Origin: an uncultured Collinsella sp.
GTDB taxonomy: Bacteria; Actinomycetota; Coriobacteriia; Coriobacteriales; Coriobacteriaceae
Direction of reading: 5' to 3'
Length of the DNA stretch: 16,161 bases
Assembly (NCBI GenBank): GCA_902478935.1
Contig: CABSMV010000035.1
Coordinates: 1-16,161 of the forward strand
This document shows, in pieces, positions 1 through 4,869 of this stretch. The first letter of the stretch is position 1, and every line of letters begins with the position of its first letter. The position numbers and the translations under genes were made by a program. The notes under the pieces were generated by a model, which was given only the letters and a program-made list of their open reading frames with translations, was not told the DNA's origin and made no database searches.

Positions 1-11
1 ACGCGCATAAA

Positions 12-50
12 GAAAGCCTCCCATTTCTCATGTCCAAGAAATGGGAGGCA
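12..50 (-). terminator. Intrinsic terminator-like hairpin, downstream of coaX
   Basis: A perfect 13-bp inverted repeat (arms 16-28 and 37-49, 8-nt loop) is followed, reading the minus strand, by a T-rich run (TTTCTTTAT, positions 15-7). That is the layout of a rho-independent terminator for leftward transcription, so it most likely ends the coaX transcript about 150 bases past its stop. It could instead serve a gene beyond the left edge. Confidence 0.55.
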
Positions 51-100
51 GTTCAGAACTGCACCGAGGAGGGCTTTTGTGTGGCTGCAGGGAGGTATCT

Positions 101-151
101 CGGTCCTATTCCTCAAAACTGAAAAAGTTTCGATTTTGAGGAATAGGGCCG
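101..151. repeat. Intergenic long palindrome without a T-tract
   Basis: Arms 101-118 and 134-151 pair over 18 bp with a single T-G wobble (104/148), enclosing a 15-nt centre that contains a smaller AAACT/AGTTT repeat. No T-tract follows on either strand, so it does not look like a simple terminator. It lies between the coaX stop and the putative terminator and would be in the 3' untranslated part of the coaX message. Confidence 0.6.
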
Positions 152-202
152 ATGTGTTGCCTAGTCCGCCGCTCGTGCTCGTGCTCGACTTAGGCCCCTG
201 TC

Positions 203-976
203 CTACCCCTGCTCCTGCATGCGGCGGTAGATTTCGCAGATGCCCTTAATGGTGAGCTGACCGTCGACCACGTCGAAGGCATCGGTCGAATCGGCGACGA
301 TGCCGGCGAGACCGCCCGTGGCGATAACAGTGGCGTCCTCGCGGCCCAGCTCGCGCTTCATGCGCGTGACCAAGCCCTCGGCCATGGCGGCGGCGCCCAT
401 CACGGCGCCCACCTTGATGCACTCCTCGGTATCGCGGCCGATGGCGTGCTCGGGCGCCTCGAGCGGAACGCTGGCGAGCTTGGCGGCACGGGCGGCAAGC
501 GCGTCCATGGAGATGCGGATGCCCGGCGCGATCGCTCCGCCAATGTAATAGCCGTCCTCATCGATGACGTCGATATTGGTCGCGGTGCCAAAGTCCACCA
601 CGATCGCCGGGGCGCCGTAGAAAGTTTCGGCCGCAACGGCGTTGGCGATGCGGTCGGCACCTACGGCCTGGGGGCGCGCCGCGCGCAGTTTGGTCACCGC
701 GGCCGTCTGTGGCCCGATAACGATAGCGTCTGCCGCGATGCGGTCGGCCACGGTGTGCCACTCGCGCGAGAGCTGCGGCACCACGCCGGCGAAGGCGATC
801 GCGTCGACCGCGTCGAGCGAGAGGTCGTACATCTTAAAGAAGCCCATCAGGCGCACATGGATCTCGTCGGCGGTATAGGAGCGGTCGGTGGGCATGCGCC
901 ACGACTGCACCAGCTCGTTTCCGTCAAACAGGCCCATGGCCGTCTGCGTGTTTCCCATATCGATAGCGAGCAGCAT
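203..976 (-). CDS. coaX: Type III pantothenate kinase (CoaX)
   Basis: CoaX phosphorylates pantothenate with ATP, the first step of coenzyme A synthesis, in the cytosol. The 257-residue product has the family's ASKHA-type landmarks: LLAIDMGNT at the N-terminus (phosphate-binding D6, N9, T10), GADRIANAV (106-114), VVDFGTATN (127-134, with the conserved D128), PGIRISMDAL (151-160) and the TGGLAG loop (220-225). Length matches the family norm of about 255-260. An in-frame ATG at 997 would add seven residues, but the ATG at 976 has GGGAG five bases upstream and begins directly with the usual MLLAID start, so I chose 976. A -10-like TATACAAT lies upstream on the minus strand (1013-1020), without a convincing -35. 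The gene stands alone, transcribed away from the tRNA unit. Confidence 0.95.
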   Translation of the reverse strand: MLLAIDMGNTQTAMGLFDGNELVQSWRMPTDRSYTADEIHVRLMGFFKMYDLSLDAVDAIAFAGVVPQLSREWHTVADRIAADAIVIGPQTAAVTKLRAARPQAVGADRIANAVAAETFYGAPAIVVDFGTATNIDVIDEDGYYIGGAIAPGIRISMDALAARAAKLASVPLEAPEHAIGRDTEECIKVGAVMGAAAMAEGLVTRMKRELGREDATVIATGGLAGIVADSTDAFDVVDGQLTIKGICEIYRRMQEQG

Positions 977-1112
977 GTCTACTCCCGGTGTTGGCATAAA
1001 AGGACGCGCACCATTGTATACGCGCCGTCGGCAGCGCTAGGCTGTGATTCGTTCACGGCGATATGGGCTGAGGGTTTTAAATATGAAGGAATTATGCTCT
1101 ACGAGATTTTCC

Positions 1113-1141
1113 TTGCCGCTTACCGAACTCCCACGTAATAT
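1113..1141 (+). promoter_or_regulatory. Sigma-70-type promoter for the initiator tRNA
   Basis: TTGCCG (1113-1118), a 17-bp spacer, then TAATAT (1136-1141) closely match the housekeeping -35/-10 pattern. The expected start, near 1148, is about 25 bases before the mature tRNA 5' end, giving a short leader for RNase P to remove. Confidence 0.7.
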
Positions 1142-1172
1142 TCTTTCTTGCGCACATGAGGCGTCCAGACAT

Positions 1173-1249
1173 TGCGGGGTGGAGCAGTCTGGTAGCTCGC
1201 CGGGCTCATAACCCGGAGGTCGTAGGTTCAAATCCTGCCCCCGCGACCA
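1173..1249 (+). tRNA. Initiator tRNA-fMet (CAU anticodon)
   Basis: A complete 77-nt cloverleaf with encoded CCA (1247-1249) can be drawn. The anticodon CAT is at 1207-1209. The anticodon stem has three G:C pairs next to the loop (GGG 1202-1204, CCC 1212-1214) and the D stem has an A11:U24 pair (1183/1197); both are hallmarks of bacterial initiator tRNA and separate it from elongator tRNA-Met. The T arm has TTCAAAT in the loop. Bases 1 and 72 are T1173 and G1245, a U-G wobble position in place of the usual C1 x A72 mismatch. The gene has its own promoter and terminator and appears monocistronic. Confidence 0.96.
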
Positions 1250-1258
1250 AGAACTTGC

Positions 1259-1290
1259 AGCTCGTCGGCCTAGCCGACGAGCTTTTTGTT
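1259..1290 (+). terminator. Intrinsic terminator of the tRNA-fMet gene
   Basis: An 11-bp perfect stem (1259-1269 with 1273-1283, three-base loop CTA) runs straight into TTTTTGTT. It begins nine bases after the tRNA CCA end. Confidence 0.92.
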
Positions 1291-1335
1291 ATTTCGGGAC
1301 CGTGCTTTCGGTCCAATTCTCAACCTCTCAAACAA

Positions 1336-1394
1336 GATCTCGATCTGTAACATCTAGACCCGATTTGGACGGCTAGGTGTTACAGATTGAGATT
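1336..1394. repeat. Palindromic hairpin element, copy 1 of 3
   Basis: Left arm 1336-1352 (core CGATCTGTAACA) pairs with right arm 1378-1394 (core TGTTACAGATTG). The stem extends inward to CTAG/CTAG, giving about 22 bp with G-T wobbles but no true mismatches on the plus strand. Loop sequence includes TAGACCCG. It begins 45 bases after the tRNA terminator. Confidence 0.75.
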
Positions 1395-1417
1395 TTCCGG
1401 CAGGCGGGTTTGGTTTG

Positions 1418-1474
1418 TCTCGATCTGTAACAGGTAGGGGCCAAAAGTGGGCCTAGATGTTACAGATCTAGATT
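1418..1474. repeat. Palindromic hairpin element, copy 2 of 3 (inverted relative to 1 and 3)
   Basis: Arms TCTCGATCTGTAACA (1418-1432) and TGTTACAGATCTAGA (1458-1472) pair with one C-T mismatch. The inner part reads CTAGGCCC on the minus strand, matching CTAGACCC of copy 1 on the plus strand, so this copy sits in the opposite orientation. It is separated from copy 1 by 23 bases. Confidence 0.75.
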
Positions 1475-1498
1475 GTTGAGGATGGGTCGAGAGGAATA

Positions 1499-1553
1499 TC
1501 TCGATCTGTAACAGTTAGACCCGGTTTTGCTGAGTAACTGTTACAGATTGAGA
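1499..1553. repeat. Palindromic hairpin element, copy 3 of 3
   Basis: A 19-bp stem (1499-1517 with 1535-1553) contains one G-T wobble. The 17-nt loop contains GACCCGG, similar to copy 1. It is 24 bases after copy 2, so the three copies start about 80 bases apart (1339, 1418, 1499 for the shared TCTCGATCTG). Confidence 0.75.
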
Positions 1554-1695
1554 CAAACCGACGGGCCGCCCCGCCCCATCCACCTGCCGCTACCTGTTAT
1601 CCGCCGATTTCAGTTGTGCCGTCGTGCTCCCATGCCATATCCTTTAGACAACTACGCGGCACCATCGCCGCCGCGCCTACAAGAGAGGAATGTCC

Positions 1696-3726
1696 ATGAC
1701 CGCACCTGCATCCAAGCTGCTCCAGCCCATTACGGTTGGCCCCCTTGAGCTCAAGAATCGCATTATGTTCCCGCCGCTGACCACCGGCTACGAGGAGCGC
1801 GACGGTTCCATCGGCGAGCGCAGCCTGGCTTTTTACGAGCGCCTGGCCCGTGGCGGCGTAAGCTACATCGTCATCGGTGACGTCGCTCCCGTCATGACCG
1901 CAAGCCCCACGCCCAAGCTGGCGAGCGACGCCCAGATCCCCACGTTTAAGGCCCTGGCCGACGTCGTCCACAAGCACGGCGCCAAGGTCGCGTTGCAGCT
2001 GTTCCACCCCGAGTACGACGTGCCCGGCGTCGGTCGCATGGTCATGGGCTCCATGGCCGCCGCCAAGGCCGCGCAGGAGGCCAAGGCCGCCGGCGACGAG
2101 GAGACCTTTGCCGCCAAGATGGCCGAGTCCAACGAGATCCGCAAGCAGGCATACGCCAAGCTGCACCACGACATGCAACACTTTGTGAACGAGGCGAGTG
2201 TTGAGCAGCTCACCCAGATCAAGGAGGCCATCGCCGCCTCTGCCGCCCGTGCGCAGCAGGCCGGCATCGACGCCATCGAGGTCCACGGCGACCGTCTGGT
2301 GGGCTCGCTGTGCTCGGCCATTCTCAACAAGCGTACCGACGAGTACGGCGGCTCGTTCGAGAACCGCGTTCGCTACGCGCTGGAGGTCGTCGCTGCCATT
2401 AAGGAAGCCGCGCCGCAGCTGATGGTGGAGTACAAGCTCCCCGTGATCATGGAGAACCCCGACGGCACGCCGCGCGGCAAGGGCGGCCTGCAGCCCGACG
2501 AGGCCTGCGAGTTCGCCAAGCTGCTCGAGGGCGCCGGCATCGACATGATCCAGGTCGCGCAGGCAAACCACACTGGCAACATGGGCGACACCATTCCGCC
2601 CATGGGTGCCATGCCCTACAACTGGACGCTGCCCGTGGCCGAGCGCGTCAAGGCCCTGGTCTCCGTGCCGGTGGCAACCGTGGGCCGTGTTGTCTCGGTC
2701 GAGGCCGGCGAGAAGATCCTGGAGGATGGCGCGGCCGACATCATCGCCTATGGCCGCTCGCTCATGTGCGACCCCGACATTGCGCTGAAGGCCGCCACGG
2801 GCGAGCCCATTCGCGAGTGCCTCAACTGCAACAAGGGCTGCGTCGACGCGATTCAAAACCGCAAGTACATCTCGTGCGTGCTCAACGCCGAGAACGGCGA
2901 CGAGGCGACCATCGCCATCAAGCCGGGCGAGGGCGACAAGAAGATCGCCGTGGTGGGCGGCGGTATTGCCGGCCTGGAGGCCGCGCGCGTGGCGGCCAAG
3001 CGCGGCTACGATGTGACCGTCTACGAGGCGAGCGATCATCTGGGCGGCCAGATTGTGCTGGCGGCCGCGCCTCCGCGCAAGGACGAGATCATGCGCTCGG
3101 TCGAGTATTACGAGAAGATTCTGCCTGGCCTGGGTGTGAAGGTTGAGCTCAACCACGCCGCTACCGCTGAGGACCTCAACGCCGCTGACGCCGCGATTGT
3201 GGCCGTGGGCGCGCACGACGTTGTCATCCCCGTTCCGGGTGCCGACTCGGACAAGGTCATCTCGAGCTGGGACGTGCTGGCCGGCAAGGTGGAGCTCAGT
3301 GGGCGCGTCGCCGTCATTGGCGGTGGCCTGGTGGGCACCGAGACTGCCGAGTACCTGCTGCAGCGCGGCTGCGAGGTGGCGATCGTGGAGATGCTCGACA
3401 AGATTGCCGCGGGCGAGTCCGAGACCATTCTGCCGCTGATTATGAGCGATTTTGCAGAGCACAACGTGGAGCAGCACGTGAAGACCCGTCTAACCGCCGT
3501 TACCGACGAGGGCGTGGAGGCTATTCGTACTGCCGAAGACGGCACCGAGGAGCCGGTGAAGATTGCCTGCGATTACGTGGTGATGGCCGTGGGCTCCAAG
3601 GCCAACGCGTTTGACCTGGACGGCGTGACGGTGCCCGTGACCTGTGTGGGCGACTGCTCGGGCGAGCGCACCGCCGACATCGCGAGCGCCATTCGCACGG
3701 CATATCACGCGGCCAACGAGCTGTAG
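1696..3726 (+). CDS. FMN/FAD/4Fe-4S NADH:flavin oxidoreductase (2-enoate / dienoyl-CoA reductase family)
   Basis: This family moves electrons from NAD(P)H through FAD, a 4Fe-4S cluster and FMN to an activated C=C bond. The 676-residue protein has the expected order: an old-yellow-enzyme TIM barrel (about 5-365, with LKNRIMFPPLTTGY near the start and NKRTDEYGGSFENR at 211-224), cluster cysteines C375, C378, C382 and C394, an FAD Rossmann motif (GGGIAGLEAA, 421-430), a second GGGLVG dinucleotide motif (542-547), and a closing VGDCSGERTADIASAI. Two ATGs compete: 1690 has its purine tract abutting it, while 1696 has GAGAGG six to seven bases upstream and is preferred. Odd points are a lysine/alanine-rich stretch (about 120-160) and HGDRLVGS (197-204) where family members usually have HGAHGYL. 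Relatives include FadH, BaiCD/BaiH and clostridial enoate reductases; the substrate cannot be told from sequence. It is monocistronic, downstream of the hairpin array. Confidence 0.9.
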   Translation: MTAPASKLLQPITVGPLELKNRIMFPPLTTGYEERDGSIGERSLAFYERLARGGVSYIVIGDVAPVMTASPTPKLASDAQIPTFKALADVVHKHGAKVALQLFHPEYDVPGVGRMVMGSMAAAKAAQEAKAAGDEETFAAKMAESNEIRKQAYAKLHHDMQHFVNEASVEQLTQIKEAIAASAARAQQAGIDAIEVHGDRLVGSLCSAILNKRTDEYGGSFENRVRYALEVVAAIKEAAPQLMVEYKLPVIMENPDGTPRGKGGLQPDEACEFAKLLEGAGIDMIQVAQANHTGNMGDTIPPMGAMPYNWTLPVAERVKALVSVPVATVGRVVSVEAGEKILEDGAADIIAYGRSLMCDPDIALKAATGEPIRECLNCNKGCVDAIQNRKYISCVLNAENGDEATIAIKPGEGDKKIAVVGGGIAGLEAARVAAKRGYDVTVYEASDHLGGQIVLAAAPPRKDEIMRSVEYYEKILPGLGVKVELNHAATAEDLNAADAAIVAVGAHDVVIPVPGADSDKVISSWDVLAGKVELSGRVAVIGGGLVGTETAEYLLQRGCEVAIVEMLDKIAAGESETILPLIMSDFAEHNVEQHVKTRLTAVTDEGVEAIRTAEDGTEEPVKIACDYVVMAVGSKANAFDLDGVTVPVTCVGDCSGERTADIASAIRTAYHAANEL

Positions 3727-3798
3727 TTAACTTCGCGGCCAGGCGGGGCGGTAGCACGGATCTGCCTCGCCCGACTGCGTCCCATGGGGTGTCAACCG

Positions 3799-3840
3799 GG
3801 GCGGGGTCTGCAAGCGCAGCAGGTCCCGCCCTTTTTGTTT
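3799..3840 (+). terminator. Intrinsic terminator after the flavoenzyme gene
   Basis: GGGCGGG (3799-3805) pairs with CCCGCCC (3825-3831). The stem continues inward through CTGC/GCAG with small irregularities, and CTTTTTGTTTTG follows. It lies about 70 bases past the stop codon. Confidence 0.88.
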
Positions 3841-3842
3841 TG

Positions 3843-4165
3843 CTCCGGTGGAGGGCAGTGCGCGGTAATCATGAGGAGTGAGGACATCTACTACCTTGCA
3901 GGCCACTCAAAATTATTGGGGGAGGGGTTAATAATTATATCCTCTATACCAAAAGACATAAAGAGATGCCAATTTTGGTGACAAGCGAATGACGATTAGC
4001 TGCGAGTCAGCTACCAGCGTAAATAATCGATAAAGAAACGTCGTAAATTGGTGCCAAATGCCCAGATAACGCCGCGTCTATTTTAATTAACTGTTTTGAG
4101 CAAACAGTAAAATGCTACTATCTAACTTGCACGTAAGAAAGCAGATTAACGGTTAAGGCTAAGAA
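3843..4165. other. AT-rich gene-free segment upstream of the HTH gene
   Basis: This 320-base stretch is clearly richer in A+T than its GC-rich surroundings and has no convincing gene. The only plus-strand frame (36 codons from the ATG at 3870) has no ribosome-binding site. It contains two TTGGTG-N-CAA motifs (3975-3984, 4048-4057), a TAGCTG/CAGCTA repeat near 4000, and the palindrome and promoter listed separately. The composition shift may mean foreign origin or simply a regulatory region. Confidence 0.6.
4090..4124 (+). promoter_or_regulatory. Candidate promoter with overlapping palindrome (HTH gene)
   Basis: TTGAGC (4096-4101), a 17-bp spacer and TATCTA (4119-4124) form a plausible sigma-70 promoter about 40 bases upstream of the HTH gene. 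A perfect 7-bp palindrome, ACTGTTT-N5-AAACAGT (4090-4096 and 4102-4108), spans the -35 element. This placement would suit an operator, possibly for autoregulation by the downstream HTH protein (inference). Confidence 0.4.
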
Positions 4166-4585
4166 GTGGCAGGTATGTCGGAAGCAACTAGGACTCGCAC
4201 GCATGCGCCCGAGGTTAGGCAGCGCGCCGTCGAGATCCTCCAAGAGGGGGTCGGTCATCGCGCCCTCGCCGCGGAGCTCGGCATTCCCCAGGCCACGGCT
4301 CGTCAGTGGGCCCGCGCGTATGCCGTGGGCGGTGCCGACGCCGTGCTCAACGCGGGCACTCGCCATCATACATATTCGTACGAGGTGAAACTCGCCGTGG
4401 TTAAGGACCGCATGGAAAACGGCCTTACGGTTCGCGAGGCTATGATCAAGCACAAGATTCCCAGCGAGTCTTCGGTCAAGACTTGGTGCCGCCAGTACCG
4501 CGACGGCGGCGAGGCGGCGCTGGTCGATAAGCCGCGGGGTCGCAAGCCGCGGGGTCGCAAGCCGCGCGTTAAAAAGCCGGAATAG
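4166..4585 (+). CDS. Orphan two-HTH protein, IS3/IS150 OrfA-like, with basic AT-hook-like tail
   Basis: The 139-residue product has two helix-turn-helix segments: VRQRAVEILQ...RALAAELGIPQATARQWARAY (about 17-52) and YEVKLAVVKDR...TVREAMIKHKIPSESSVKTWC (about 71-111). The layout resembles OrfA of IS3/IS150-type elements, which binds the element's ends. No orfB/DDE integrase frame follows and I see no terminal inverted repeats, so it is either a remnant or a domesticated DNA-binding protein. The C-terminus repeats PRGRKPRGRKPR, close to the AT-hook core, and is encoded by a 15-bp tandem DNA repeat. Start: GTG 4166 has AAGG seven bases upstream; ATG 4175 is an alternative that removes three residues. 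The gene is flanked by its own promoter-like site and terminator. Confidence 0.75.
   Translation: MAGMSEATRTRTHAPEVRQRAVEILQEGVGHRALAAELGIPQATARQWARAYAVGGADAVLNAGTRHHTYSYEVKLAVVKDRMENGLTVREAMIKHKIPSESSVKTWCRQYRDGGEAALVDKPRGRKPRGRKPRVKKPE
4529..4568 (+). repeat. 15-bp tandem repeat inside the HTH gene
   Basis: AAGCCGCGGGGTCGC occurs twice head to tail (4529-4543, 4544-4558) and a third partial copy starts at 4559. Because 15 is a multiple of three, copy-number change would add or remove five residues (K-P-R-G-R) of the basic tail without shifting frame. Confidence 0.85.
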
Positions 4586-4596
4586 CGAACGGGATG

Positions 4597-4620
4597 GTGC
4601 GCCCACGAGGCGCATTTTTC
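4597..4620 (+). terminator. Intrinsic terminator after the HTH gene
   Basis: TGCGCC (4598-4603) pairs with GGCGCA (4609-4614), five-base loop, followed by TTTTTCTT. It lies 12 bases past the TAG stop. Confidence 0.8.
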
Positions 4621-4622
4621 TT

Positions 4623-4869
4623 GCCGCGCCAACTTTTCGAACCGCCGCGAGCCTATTGGGACATCCTTCAACGTGGCCAATAAACCGCACACAGTGGGCC
4701 GCGCGCCCGTCGCTGCGGTAAGGAAACGTCACCCTCTACTCCAGTGCGGGCAGACTCCTTACCCTGTACGCCTAAAACTCCCCAGTTGACCGAAAACCTG
4801 CCGCCGTTGCTCCTCAACTGAGCTATAACGTTAAACAATTGCAGCGTTTTTGCATGGGGGAGTGATGGT
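4623..4869 (+). promoter_or_regulatory. Leader region of the ech operon with several inverted repeats
   Basis: This 247-base gap before the hydrogenase operon carries TATTGG/CCAATA (4654-4659, 4677-4682), GGTAAGGA/TCCTTACC (4717-4724, 4756-4763) and CAGTTGA/TCAACTG (4783-4789, 4814-4820). A -10-like TATAAC is at 4824-4829 without a well-spaced -35. The operon promoter must lie here because a terminator precedes it, but I cannot fix it. I saw no sigma-54 -24/-12 pair and no recognisable riboswitch. Confidence 0.4.

Noticed and set aside
1336..1554. CRISPR array
   Set aside because: The repeated units are inverted palindromic pairs with variable loops and alternating orientation, not direct repeats with unique spacers. 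No cas genes are present.
1597..3477. 626-codon minus-strand open frame opposite the flavoenzyme
   Set aside because: The composition is His/Leu/Gly/Val-rich low complexity typical of antisense to GC-rich coding DNA. The plus strand encodes a clear flavoprotein.
3784..3980. Small open frame (65 codons, or 36 from an internal ATG)
   Set aside because: The long version runs through the flavoenzyme terminator; the short version lacks a ribosome-binding site. No recognisable protein features.
4623..4869. Sigma-54 promoter for the hydrogenase operon
   Set aside because: No GG-N10-GC pair in a convincing TGGCAC/TTGC context was found by reading the region.
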